Shown here one piece after another: positions 38,842-46,369 of a stretch of DNA of 64,000 nt; the first letter of the stretch is position 1, and each line of letters opens with the position of its first letter. The DNA lies in the NCBI RefSeq assembly GCF_002355375.1, contig NZ_AP017312.1, positions 345,001-409,000 of the forward strand, read 5' to 3'. The stretch comes from Aneurinibacillus soli. GTDB lineage: Bacteria; Bacillota; Bacilli; Aneurinibacillales; Aneurinibacillaceae. The position numbers were made by a program, and so were the translations under genes. The notes under the pieces are model-generated. The model saw only the letters and a list, made by a program, of their open reading frames with translations. It was not told where the DNA came from and made no database searches.

Positions 38842-40053
38842 ATGAGTTATTACGATGAGGAGCACAAAGATGCACGACGTACAGGCGGACGCGGTTCGAC
38901 TTTTTTCACCGCTCTGATTTCTGCTATTATTGGTGGCCTGATCGTGTTAATGATGGTACCGACATTGCTTAAGTCCGGTTATCTACCCGGCTGGAGTTCA
39001 CAGACACCAAATGGGGATAACGCGGCGGTTCCGTCAGGTCCGACGGCTAATTATTCAGTTAATGTAGATACGGCTGTTACGAAAGCTGTACAAAAAGTAG
39101 AAAATGCAGTTGTAGGTGTCATCAATATTCAAAGCACACAAAGCTTTTTCGGACAAGCACAAGAAGGAGAAGCGGGTACTGGTTCCGGTATTGTCTTCCG
39201 TAAGGCGAATGGTAAGGCGTATATCGTAACGAATAATCATGTGATTGAAGGAGCGCAGCGTGTACAAGTATCGCTTGCTACAGGAGAGAAGTACATTGAT
39301 GCGCGTGTTGTGGGGCAGGATGCTTTAACCGATCTGGCAGTACTCGAGATTGATGGCTCCAAAGTGACGCAAGTAGCAGAGTTCGGGAATTCCTCTACAT
39401 TAAAAGTCGGGGAGCCGGCAATTGCGATTGGGAATCCGCTTGGCTTGAAATTTTCTCGTACGGTTACAGAAGGGATTATTAGCTCGACTGAGCGTACAAT
39501 GCCAGTTGATCTCAATGGAGATGGAGAACCGGAATACGAGACGAACGTATTACAGACAGATGCTGCCATTAACCCGGGTAACAGCGGAGGCGCTCTTGTG
39601 AATATTGCCGGGCAGGTTATCGGGATTAACAGCTTAAAAATCTCGAAAGCGGGTGTCGAAGGTCTAGGCTTCGCGATTCCGATTGACGATGCAAGCAAAA
39701 TCATTGATGATTTGATTAAATACCATACCGTACAGCGCCCGCAACTGGGAATTATCCCGATTGACCTACAGGCAGTACCTACAGAAGCTCGGAAAGATCC
39801 ACTTAAGCTTCCAGACTCAGTGGATAGTGGTGTTATCGTAAAAGAAACACCAGCGCTTCTTCCAGCAGATAAGAGTGGATTGAAGAAATACGATGTTATC
39901 GTAGCGCTTGATGGCCAGAAGATCGAAAATCAGGCACAGCTTCGCAAATATTTGTTTAAGAAGAATATAGGGGATACGGTGAGAGTAACTGTCTATCGCG
40001 ATGGTAAGCAGCAAACGGTAAATGTAGTGTTGTCTAAGCAGCAGAATTCCTAA
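38842..40053 (+). CDS. Membrane-anchored HtrA-type serine protease (YycK/HtrC)
   Basis: S1C protease of the DegP/HtrA family, 403 residues. A short cytoplasmic N-terminus is followed by one membrane segment (about 20-42), a trypsin-like domain with triad His133 (NNHVIEGA), Asp164 (LTDLAVLEI) and Ser248 (NPGNSGGAL), and one C-terminal PDZ domain (about 295-400). It acts outside the membrane in protein quality control. AAAGGAG precedes ATG 38842. It closes the wal operon, as in many Bacillales. Confidence 0.95.
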   Translation: MSYYDEEHKDARRTGGRGSTFFTALISAIIGGLIVLMMVPTLLKSGYLPGWSSQTPNGDNAAVPSGPTANYSVNVDTAVTKAVQKVENAVVGVINIQSTQSFFGQAQEGEAGTGSGIVFRKANGKAYIVTNNHVIEGAQRVQVSLATGEKYIDARVVGQDALTDLAVLEIDGSKVTQVAEFGNSSTLKVGEPAIAIGNPLGLKFSRTVTEGIISSTERTMPVDLNGDGEPEYETNVLQTDAAINPGNSGGALVNIAGQVIGINSLKISKAGVEGLGFAIPIDDASKIIDDLIKYHTVQRPQLGIIPIDLQAVPTEARKDPLKLPDSVDSGVIVKETPALLPADKSGLKKYDVIVALDGQKIENQAQLRKYLFKKNIGDTVRVTVYRDGKQQTVNVVLSKQQNS

Positions 40054-40056
40054 GAG

Positions 40057-40097
40057 AAACGAGTGCGGAAGGCGCGCGTCCATTCGCACTCGTTTTT
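40057..40097 (+). terminator. Intrinsic terminator after htrA
   Basis: AAACGAGTGCG and CGCACTCGTTT pair over 11 bp around a 17-nt loop that can itself pair, followed by TT. It ends the wal operon. Confidence 0.9.
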
Positions 40098-40163
40098 GTG
40101 CTGTCTGGTGTATAGTTGGCAGGAACGTACGAAATAATGAGGATGAAAGCAGGAGGAATGAAT

Positions 40164-40379
40164 ATGTTAAGCGCGGAAAAAAAGCAGTATCTTGAAGAAG
40201 GCGGCCAGAATTTTATTGTATGTGATGAAGAGCATATGGAAATCGCGCTCGATGAATTTGTGGATGAGTTCGAAGAAGCACCGGATGTGGTATTGCTCGA
40301 ACAGGAAGTATTCGACTCATGGAACAAGCCTGTAAGCTGTCGGTACTGTGGACAAAAGCCGAAGTACTTACTTGTATAA
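40164..40379 (+). CDS. CxxH/CxxC-type small protein (YyzF-like)
   Basis: Acidic protein of 71 residues with an N-terminal CDEEH and a C-terminal CRYCG, a likely four-ligand metal site. It corresponds to the CxxH/CxxC family found between the htrA gene and rlmH in Bacillales. Here the first motif has three rather than two residues between Cys and His. ATG 40164 lies 7 nt after AGGAGG; ATG 40158 would be too close. Confidence 0.8.
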   Translation: MLSAEKKQYLEEGGQNFIVCDEEHMEIALDEFVDEFEEAPDVVLLEQEVFDSWNKPVSCRYCGQKPKYLLV

Positions 40380-40384
40380 AATGG

Positions 40385-40582
40385 TTTTCCACAAAAGTAA
40401 ACGGAGTATAGAGAAAATAACACTGTGGATTGTTGATAACTTGTGGGTAAAAGTCTATGGATTGCAGATTTTTCTTGTGAACAAATTCCCTTTGTTTTGC
40501 AAAATCCTGTAATATCAAGGCTTTTTATGAGGTGACGGGATATATATATTCACAAAACAAGGTTATGCACAGATGTGGATAA
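40385..40582. other. Scattered DnaA-box-like 9-mers upstream of rlmH
   Basis: TTTTCCACA 40385-40393, TGTGGATTG 40424-40432, TGTGGGTAA 40442-40450 and a perfect TGTGGATAA 40574-40582. The last lies in the right arm of a terminator hairpin. The rest of the 264-bp gap to rlmH shows no gene. Confidence 0.4.
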
Positions 40583-40594
40583 CCTTGTTTTTTT
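40556..40594 (+). terminator. Terminator hairpin upstream of rlmH
   Basis: AACAAGGTTATGCAC and GTGGATAACCTTGTT pair over 15 bp with one mismatch around AGAT, followed by a run of T. It lies about 50 nt before the rlmH start, so either rlmH has a promoter downstream of it or transcription reads through. Confidence 0.88.
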
Positions 40595-40643
40595 CGGGGA
40601 TAAGTATACGAAAAAGTTTGAAAAAGGTGGGGAGAAAAAAGTT

Positions 40644-41123
40644 ATGCACATTGCCATTATATCAGTCGGTAAACTGAAAGAGAAATATTTGAAGCTGGGG
40701 ATTGAGGAATACACGAAGCGGTTGTCTGCGTATGCAAAGGTTGATCTGGTGGAGGTAGCGGATGAGAAAGCACCGGAGAATCTGAGTGCGGCGGATATGG
40801 AGCGTGTAAAGCAGAAGGAAGGCGAGCGGATTCTGGCTGCGATGAAGCCGGATCAGCACGTAGTGGCGCTAGCGATTGACGGGGAGATGTGGTCGTCGGA
40901 GAAGCTCGCGCAGAAGCTGGACCAGTGGGCGACGTACGGGAAGAGTTCGGTTGCGTTTGTGATCGGCGGCTCGCTCGGATTGTCGGATGCGGTGATGAAG
41001 CGAGCGGATGAGAAGTTGTCGTTTTCGAAGATGACGTTTCCCCATCAGTTGATGCGGATGATTTTGCTGGAGCAGGTGTATCGAGGGTTTCGGATTAATC
41101 GGAATGAACCGTACCACAAATAG
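40644..41123 (+). CDS. rlmH: 23S rRNA (pseudouridine-1915-N3)-methyltransferase RlmH
   Basis: SPOUT methyltransferase of 159 residues modifying pseudouridine 1915 of 23S rRNA. The start [23 protein letters not shown], the motif [11 protein letters not shown] and the end INRNEPYHK are diagnostic. GGGGAGAAAAA precedes ATG 40644. Its last 18 nt recur twice downstream (46200, 58133), marking rlmH as an integration site. The reading frame is intact, as expected when the repeat restores the C-terminus. Confidence 0.98.
   Translation: MHIAIISVGKLKEKYLKLGIEEYTKRLSAYAKVDLVEVADEKAPENLSAADMERVKQKEGERILAAMKPDQHVVALAIDGEMWSSEKLAQKLDQWATYGKSSVAFVIGGSLGLSDAVMKRADEKLSFSKMTFPHQLMRMILLEQVYRGFRINRNEPYHK
41106..41123 (+). 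other. SCC-like attachment site 1 (3' end of rlmH)
   Basis: GAACCGTACCACAAATAG encodes Glu-Pro-Tyr-His-Lys-stop. It aligns position by position with the staphylococcal SCC attachment sequence GAAGCNTATCAYAARTRR, which is the same 3' end of rlmH. Confidence 0.75.
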
Positions 41124-41180
41124 TGGTAAAGCAAAGAATTGAAGTAGAGATTAGCATTGAAGGTATCCTTGCAGTGTGAA

Positions 41181-41226
41181 AAAAGACAAGCTCTTCCCCT
41201 AAACCGGGAAGAGCTTGCCGTCTTTT
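41181..41226. terminator. Bidirectional terminator between rlmH and the tetR gene
   Basis: AAAAGAC-CTCTTCCC pairs with GGGAAGAG-GTCTTTT, with small internal mismatches, around a short loop, giving A/T tracts on both sides. It overlaps the stop codon of the tetR gene. Confidence 0.88.
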
Positions 41227-41881
41227 AAGCTTTATCCGGCAATAACGAGCTGACAATTAAAGACAACGTTTGCCTGTATACCGCATGCGCCGATTGTACA
41301 TCTCCTAAGTGTCCTCCCATGTAAAGATGAATGACGCCATGGAGCGAAGCCCAGAATACGCGGATAACTAATTCAGTGTCATACTGGCCAGGGATGAGAC
41401 CTTGCTTTTGCGCATTGCTGATCACCGTCAATAATTGCCGCATGGCCGTTACGGTACCATTTAGGCTTTCCTCGTCCGGTTTGAAATCCGCGAATGCGCC
41501 TCCGAACATCAGTTTATAATAACTGGAGTAACGCTGCCCGAATTGCCAAAAGGCTTCGCCTAAATTCTGCAAATGCTGCGCCGGATCAGCAGCTTGCGGC
41601 GTCCCCTCGAATTCGTTAGCGAGAAGATTACAACCGTCCAGATACAGCTGCTGAGCCAGGCCCTCTTTATTGACAAACAAGTTATAAATGATTTTTGTCG
41701 AGCAACCCATTTTCTGCGATACTTTACGCACCGTAACGGCTTCCGGACCCTCTTCTTGCAAGAGCGTTGCCGCAGCGTCAACAACGAGCTTGCGGAGATT
41801 TTCAATATTTTGCAAGCGGGCTTCTTGGTAGGTTTTCAACACTCGTGAGTTCGCATTGGAGGAGATATCTTGATCGCTCAT
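41225..41881 (-). CDS. TetR family transcriptional regulator
   Basis: Regulator of 218 residues. The N-terminal helix-turn-helix covers TVRKVSQKMGCSTKIIYNLFVNKEGLAQ (about residues 50-77, split by the turn at GCS). The C-terminal half is a ligand-binding helical domain. ATG 41881 lies 8 nt after AAGGTG; upstream GTG/ATG codons fall inside that site. It is divergent from the oxidoreductase operon at 42175, and two related palindromes in the gap are likely operators, so it probably represses that operon in response to a small hydrophobic ligand. Confidence 0.92.
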   Translation of the reverse strand: MSDQDISSNANSRVLKTYQEARLQNIENLRKLVVDAAATLLQEEGPEAVTVRKVSQKMGCSTKIIYNLFVNKEGLAQQLYLDGCNLLANEFEGTPQAADPAQHLQNLGEAFWQFGQRYSSYYKLMFGGAFADFKPDEESLNGTVTAMRQLLTVISNAQKQGLIPGQYDTELVIRVFWASLHGVIHLYMGGHLGDVQSAHAVYRQTLSLIVSSLLPDKA

Positions 41882-41944
41882 AATCATCACCTTCGGATAT
41901 CAAGTTTTCGTCAGGAAACAAAGTTTCTGACGCTCTTGCAAGGA

Positions 41945-41973
41945 ATTTTATACAGTTGTTAAGCGGTTGTCAA
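41945..41973 (-). promoter_or_regulatory. Sigma-A promoter of the tetR gene
   Basis: On the minus strand, perfect TTGACA (41973-41968), 17-nt spacer, TAAAAT (41950-41945), about 64 nt before the start codon. Confidence 0.75.
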
Positions 41974-42010
41974 TGAGACGGTAGATGTTCAAGGATATTC
42001 AAAGATCATA

Positions 42011-42039
42011 TTGACTTTCTAGAAAAGCCGGGATACAAT
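42011..42039 (+). promoter_or_regulatory. Sigma-A promoter of the cassette A oxidoreductase operon
   Basis: TTGACT (42011-42016), 17-nt spacer, TACAAT (42034-42039). The first palindrome begins 10 nt after the -10 box, a position suited to repression. The leader to the first gene would be about 130 nt. Confidence 0.7.
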
Positions 42040-42049
42040 GAACCCGTTC

Positions 42050-42138
42050 AGAAACACTGTTACCAAATAGTATGATGATTATCATATTCCTTGAGAATCG
42101 GGAATAATTACTTCTGTTCATTAGGTAACACTGTTTCT
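42050..42138. promoter_or_regulatory. Paired operator candidates for the TetR-type regulator
   Basis: AGAAACACTGTTACC (42050-42064) and GGTAACACTGTTTCT (42124-42138) are near-perfect reverse complements of each other. Each is also an imperfect palindrome centred on AACA-C-TGTT. They lie 60 nt apart between the divergent tetR gene and the oxidoreductase operon. Confidence 0.65.
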
Positions 42139-42174
42139 ATATTATAACATAGTATCTAGAAGGGGAGTAGCGAT

Positions 42175-43020
42175 ATGACGATTCAAGGTAAATGGGCGCT
42201 CATCACGGGAGCTTCTTCCGGTATTGGAGAGCAATTCGCGAGACAACTGGCCAAACAAGGCAGCCATTTAGTACTCGTAGCCCGATCGAAGGGCAAGCTT
42301 GAGAGCCTGGCATCAGAGCTCAGAAAGATGTATAGCATCAAAGCCGAGGTTATCGCTATGGATCTTGCGAAAGAGGGCGCACCCAGCGAGTTATATCAGC
42401 AATGTCGACTTTTGAAAGTGGATATCGAACTGCTGGTCAACAATGCAGGCTTTGCTACGCATGGTTTGTTTGAACAAGTGTCAGGCGAGCGTCAACATGA
42501 AGAAGTTATGCTCAATGTCGCCGCTGTTGTAGATATGACCCACTTGTTTTTGCCGGACATGTTGCGCAAAAGCTCAGGTACAGTTATCAATGTTGCTTCA
42601 ACCGCCGGATTTCAACCACTTCCCTATATGGCCGTATATGGGGCAACGAAAGCTTTCGTCCTGTCGTTTACTCAAGCGTTATGGTTTGAAAACCGCAACC
42701 GCGGCATTAAATTCTTCGCACTTTGTCCCGGTTCGACGGACACGAGTTTCTTTAATGTCGTAGGAGCGGAAGAAGCCTCCGTCGGAAAGAAAGACACTCC
42801 GGAAAGAGTCGTAGAGGTTGCACTTCGTGCGTTGAAGGAAGGGAAAGTGTACGTCGTTCCGGGTGTGCAGAATTATCTCGGGGCGCAGTTATCGCGATTC
42901 ATTACACGAAAACAAAGTCTTCGGCTTGTTGGAAGCATGATTCGTCCGCGTGAAGGATCCAGCAGCAATAATAAGAATCCGGGTAATCAATCTGATCTTG
43001 CAGGGAGGACAATTCGATGA
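42175..43020 (+). CDS. Short-chain dehydrogenase/reductase (SDR)
   Basis: NAD(P)-dependent oxidoreductase of 281 residues, classical SDR type. The cofactor motif TGASSGIG is at residues 11-18, LLVNNAGFA follows, and the catalytic residues are Ser142, Tyr155 and Lys159 (YGATK). It resembles ketoacyl- or sulfoacetaldehyde-type reductases, but the substrate cannot be told. AAGGGGAG precedes ATG 42175. It is the first gene of a four-gene operon and overlaps the next by 4 nt. Confidence 0.9.
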   Translation: MTIQGKWALITGASSGIGEQFARQLAKQGSHLVLVARSKGKLESLASELRKMYSIKAEVIAMDLAKEGAPSELYQQCRLLKVDIELLVNNAGFATHGLFEQVSGERQHEEVMLNVAAVVDMTHLFLPDMLRKSSGTVINVASTAGFQPLPYMAVYGATKAFVLSFTQALWFENRNRGIKFFALCPGSTDTSFFNVVGAEEASVGKKDTPERVVEVALRALKEGKVYVVPGVQNYLGAQLSRFITRKQSLRLVGSMIRPREGSSSNNKNPGNQSDLAGRTIR

Positions 43021-44030
43021 AAGCTATACAGCTGAAAAACGGCTTCGGCTTCGAGGAATTAACCATAACGGAACTAGACATACCAACGCCAGGACCTAAG
43101 GAGGTACTGATCCGCATGAGGGCAGCGTCTCTCAATTACCGTGATCTAGTGGTCCTCAGCGGATTAATGCCGATCGAAGTCAAATTTCCCTTCATTCCAT
43201 TATCAGACGGAGCGGGAGAAATTGTAGCCGTTGGCCAAGGAGTAACAAGGTTCCAGGTCGGACACCGAGTAGCGGGTAATTTTCAACAGCGATTCATTGC
43301 CGGCAGCCCAAGACCTGGGGTGTTAGAAGAAAGCCTGGGGGGGCCGTTGAACGGAATAGCGGCCGAGTATGTCGTTCTACATGAAGACGGAGTCGTCCCT
43401 ATTCCCGATCACCTCACTTATGAGGAGGCCTCAACCTTACCGATCGCGGCATTAACCGCATGGAGCATGCTAATCGAATATGGCGGTTTGCAAGCGGGTG
43501 ATACCGTGCTGCTGCAAGGAACGGGCGGGGTATCCATCTTCGGGCTTCAATTCTCGCTTATGGCCGGAGCACGAGCCATCATCACGTCGAGCAGCAACGC
43601 CAAGCTGGAACGAGCAAAAGCTCTTGGCGCATGGCAAACGATCAATTATTCGGAAGCTCCCGATTGGGATAAGGCGGCGTTAGAGTTGACTGGCTGCGGC
43701 GTCGATCATGTTCTGGATGTTGGAGGAGCGGCAACGATGGGGAAATCCATAAATGCGCTTCGCACTGGAGGGACCTTGAGTATGGTCGGGTTCTTATCGG
43801 GCTTGACCATTCCGGAATACGATGTCTCCAGCATTTTGCAGAAAGCCGCAACTGTTCGCGGCAGTCAAGTCGGCAACCGAGATCACTTCGAAAAGATGAA
43901 TCGGGCGATTGCCCATCATCGTTTACATCCCGTCATCGACCATGTATTCCCGCTGGCCCGAATTGGAGAAGCATTCGCGCTCTTGGCTGAAGGAAAGCAA
44001 TATTTCGGTAAAATCGTAGTCCAAATCTAA
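43017..44030 (+). CDS. NAD(P)-dependent medium-chain dehydrogenase (quinone oxidoreductase-like)
   Basis: Medium-chain dehydrogenase/reductase of 337 residues. The N-terminal GroES-like domain includes SLNYRDLVVLSG and DGAGEIVAVGQGV. The Rossmann domain has LQGTGGVSIFGLQ. The catalytic-zinc cysteine usual in alcohol dehydrogenases is absent (NYRD at that position), and no structural-zinc cysteine cluster is seen, which points to a zinc-independent quinone/enone reductase type. It overlaps the preceding SDR by 4 nt. Confidence 0.88.
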   Translation: MKAIQLKNGFGFEELTITELDIPTPGPKEVLIRMRAASLNYRDLVVLSGLMPIEVKFPFIPLSDGAGEIVAVGQGVTRFQVGHRVAGNFQQRFIAGSPRPGVLEESLGGPLNGIAAEYVVLHEDGVVPIPDHLTYEEASTLPIAALTAWSMLIEYGGLQAGDTVLLQGTGGVSIFGLQFSLMAGARAIITSSSNAKLERAKALGAWQTINYSEAPDWDKAALELTGCGVDHVLDVGGAATMGKSINALRTGGTLSMVGFLSGLTIPEYDVSSILQKAATVRGSQVGNRDHFEKMNRAIAHHRLHPVIDHVFPLARIGEAFALLAEGKQYFGKIVVQI

Positions 44031-44062
44031 AATCTCGCTTATATGAAAAAGGAGACACACTA

Positions 44063-45214
44063 ATGCCTAATACACAAGTTCGATCTGAAGGCGTGAATCG
44101 TCCTAAACGCTCACTACGTGCTAGGATATGCAGATGGGGGCTATCGCTGCTCGCGGTGCTCGTTCTAGGAATACTCGTTTTCTTGCTTGTACCTTCACCG
44201 ATCAAACCGGCAAAATGGTCAGCACCGACGGCTCCCTCTTTTGAGGAAGCGGGTCCGTGGAAACAAAACAATAAACTCAGCTCGGCTCAGCTTGTGACTG
44301 ATGCCCCTCAATTCCCTGAATTCATTACATTCGATAAAGAAGGTCAGCTATATACAGGAGATTCAGATGGGAAGATTTACAAGGTTCCTTTCGATGCAGA
44401 GGGAAATCCGCAAAAAGCCCAACTGTTTGCAGACACCAAAGGAACTCCTAATGGGCTTATATTCGATGCCAAAGGCGATTTGATCGTTACTGATGTCAAG
44501 AGGGGACTGCTGTCTATTAACCCATCCGGGAGCATAGAGGTATTGGCTGATCAAGTGGACGGTAAGCCGATCTATCTAGCTAACGAGCTTGATATTGCCA
44601 AGGACGGCTCCATTTATTTTTCTGATACTTCGAATTATGGTAGTGTGACCTTCAAAGAAATTGCCGAGAACAAGCCGCATGGACGTTTGCTGAAGTACGA
44701 TCCAAAGACCAAGCAAACGACCGTCCTGTTAGAAGGCCTTTATTTTGCAAACGGAGTTGCCTTGTCTGCGGATGAAGATTTTGTGCTTGTGGCGGAATCG
44801 TATCATTATCAATTGACCAGATACTGGCTTAAAGGACCGAAGAAGGGTACATCTGATATTTTCGTAGACAATCTCGCAGGTTTTCCAGACAACATTACGC
44901 GTGATGATCAAGGTCATTTCTGGGTCGGTATCTTCACGACTCGCATTTCTTTTGTAGATCAGATGCATAGCAACCCTTGGTTAGCCAGTACCATGGCCAA
45001 ATTGCCGGAGTCGCTGCTTAGCGGCGCAAGCGCACCGGCGAAGCATGGGCTTGCTATGGAGCTCAGCCCGCATGGAGAGCTTATCGGAAGCTGGCATGAT
45101 CCGGAAGGCAAACTGTATGGCGTAACTACGGCTGTAAGCCATAACGGATATTTATATATAGGAACGGCACCGGGAGGCAGCAAGGGTGTTCATCGCGTGC
45201 TTTTAACAAAATAA
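44063..45214 (+). CDS. Membrane-anchored SMP-30/gluconolactonase/strictosidine synthase-like protein
   Basis: Protein of 383 residues. A short basic N-terminus and one membrane segment (about 28-50, LSLLAVLVLGILVFLLV) precede a six-bladed propeller domain with GDSDGKIYKVP, PNGLIFDAKGDLIVTD, LANELDIAKDGSIYFSD and FPDNITRDDQGHFWVG. Related enzymes are calcium-dependent lactonases or arylesterases. An extracytoplasmic lactone hydrolase is plausible beside the two SDRs, but the substrate is unknown. AAAGGAG precedes ATG 44063. Confidence 0.85.
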   Translation: MPNTQVRSEGVNRPKRSLRARICRWGLSLLAVLVLGILVFLLVPSPIKPAKWSAPTAPSFEEAGPWKQNNKLSSAQLVTDAPQFPEFITFDKEGQLYTGDSDGKIYKVPFDAEGNPQKAQLFADTKGTPNGLIFDAKGDLIVTDVKRGLLSINPSGSIEVLADQVDGKPIYLANELDIAKDGSIYFSDTSNYGSVTFKEIAENKPHGRLLKYDPKTKQTTVLLEGLYFANGVALSADEDFVLVAESYHYQLTRYWLKGPKKGTSDIFVDNLAGFPDNITRDDQGHFWVGIFTTRISFVDQMHSNPWLASTMAKLPESLLSGASAPAKHGLAMELSPHGELIGSWHDPEGKLYGVTTAVSHNGYLYIGTAPGGSKGVHRVLLTK

Positions 45215-45238
45215 TGTTGGAATTTGGGAGGATGCGAA

Positions 45239-46027
45239 ATGAATCTGGATGATTTGGAGCTATCTTGGAATGAGAAGGAGAGTCTGATCGGCAAAGTGGC
45301 CTTGGTGACAGGCGCTAGCAGTGGCATCGGGGCATCGATCGCCAGGAAACTGGCAAAGCGCGGCGCCCATGTGACGGTCGTGGCACGTCGACGGGATCGA
45401 TTGGATGAGCTGGTTCAGGAATTGCATAAAGAGGGATTGTACGAGGTTATGGCAGTATCTGCTGATATTCAAAAGGCTGAAGAAGTACAGCATGTGGTCA
45501 ATAAAACGATTAACCGTTGGGGCCGTCTTGATATTATAGTCGCCAATGCCGGATTCGGGTATCGAAGTCCTTTGGTAGAAGTGGATCTGGAAAGATGGGA
45601 GGAGCTGTACAGGACGAATGTACACGGTCTTATGTTGACGCTGCACTACGGGCTTCCGCCGATGCTGGGTCAGGGCAAGGGAGATGTCATCATCATCTCC
45701 TCCATTGCCGGCAAGGAAGTGATTGCCGGAGGAGGTCCATACAGCGCTACCAAATACGGTGTTAACGCCATAGCGTCTGCGTTACGTTTGGAGACAATCG
45801 ATCAGGGGATTCGCGTTACGACGATTCAACCCGGGGCGGTGGCAACGGAATTTTCTCAGGTGGCCGGGTATTCCGAGGATGAAATTCGCGCATTTTCTTC
45901 GAAAGTCCTGCCGTTACATCCCGATGACGTTGCAGAGGCGGCGCTCTATGCACTGGAGCAACCTGAGCATGTCAACATTCCAGAACTGACCATTATGCCT
46001 TCAAAGCAAACCCAGCGGTTCAAATAA
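45239..46027 (+). CDS. Short-chain dehydrogenase/reductase (SDR)
   Basis: Second SDR of the cassette A operon, 262 residues. The cofactor motif TGASSGIG is near residue 24. Next come ADIQKAEEV, IIVANAGFGYRSP, and the active site with SSIAGKEV and YSATKYGVNA. It resembles YdfG-like serine/3-hydroxyacid dehydrogenases. ATG 45239 follows GGGAGG; a TTG at 45224 would precede that site. It is the last gene of the operon. Confidence 0.9.
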   Translation: MNLDDLELSWNEKESLIGKVALVTGASSGIGASIARKLAKRGAHVTVVARRRDRLDELVQELHKEGLYEVMAVSADIQKAEEVQHVVNKTINRWGRLDIIVANAGFGYRSPLVEVDLERWEELYRTNVHGLMLTLHYGLPPMLGQGKGDVIIISSIAGKEVIAGGGPYSATKYGVNAIASALRLETIDQGIRVTTIQPGAVATEFSQVAGYSEDEIRAFSSKVLPLHPDDVAEAALYALEQPEHVNIPELTIMPSKQTQRFK

Positions 46028-46029
46028 TT

Positions 46030-46150
46030 AACCAAGAAAGTAACGCACTGATGACAAAGCATTGCGGGCTTTCGAGGTAGGATTCGTAGCTGACCATCTT
46101 CTAAGAATCTTACCTTCAGCTCGTTCAACGACATTGCGGACCAAAGTTGG
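46030..46150 (-). pseudogene. Possible remnant of an IS5-type transposase 3' end
   Basis: In one minus-strand frame the text RNVVERAEGKILRRWSATN, then SKARNALSSVRYFLG-stop, resembles the C-terminus of IS5-family transposases, which typically read RNVVER-F-LK-RR-AT-YEK-A-NFL. There is no start codon or upstream domain in this frame, and other frames are also short. The gap 46028-46369 otherwise holds site 2, a terminator and no gene. The call is tentative. Confidence 0.3.
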
Positions 46151-46199
46151 TTGCCCAAATGAGTGCCCTTAATTTTTTCGCCGATAGACCCGTTAAGCT

Positions 46200-46217
46200 G
46201 AACCTTACCACAAATGA
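46200..46217 (+). other. SCC-like attachment site 2
   Basis: GAACCTTACCACAAATGA differs from the rlmH 3' end at three positions (one third-codon base and the stop codon) and still encodes Glu-Pro-Tyr-His-Lys-stop, although no rlmH gene precedes it. Confidence 0.72.
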
Positions 46218-46232
46218 CGCAAATTTTTTGAG

Positions 46233-46282
46233 ACAGGAGATAGAGTGGATATAAATTAATCCTCTCTATCTCCTGTTTTTTA
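46233..46282 (+). terminator. Intrinsic terminator next to attachment site 2
   Basis: ACAGGAGATAGAG pairs perfectly with CTCTATCTCCTGT around an 18-nt AT-rich loop, followed by a run of T. It faces plus-strand transcription arriving from cassette A, protecting cassette B. Confidence 0.88.
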
Positions 46283-46369
46283 TGGTCAAGAAACCTGTAT
46301 CTTCACAAGTCTTGTTCGTAAGGGACAGGACTCCCTTTTTGGCAAGGGGGGATCATACGTTTCACCAGC

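Larger units (their letters stand above)
41124..46217. mobile_element. SCC-like cassette A (about 5.1 kb)
   Basis: Segment between attachment-like sites 1 and 2. It contains a TetR-type regulator, its divergent four-gene oxidoreductase operon, and a possible transposase remnant next to site 2. No recombinase gene is visible, so if this is an SCC-type element it would need a ccr-like enzyme supplied in trans, or it has lost it. No terminal inverted repeats were found by eye. Confidence 0.6.
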
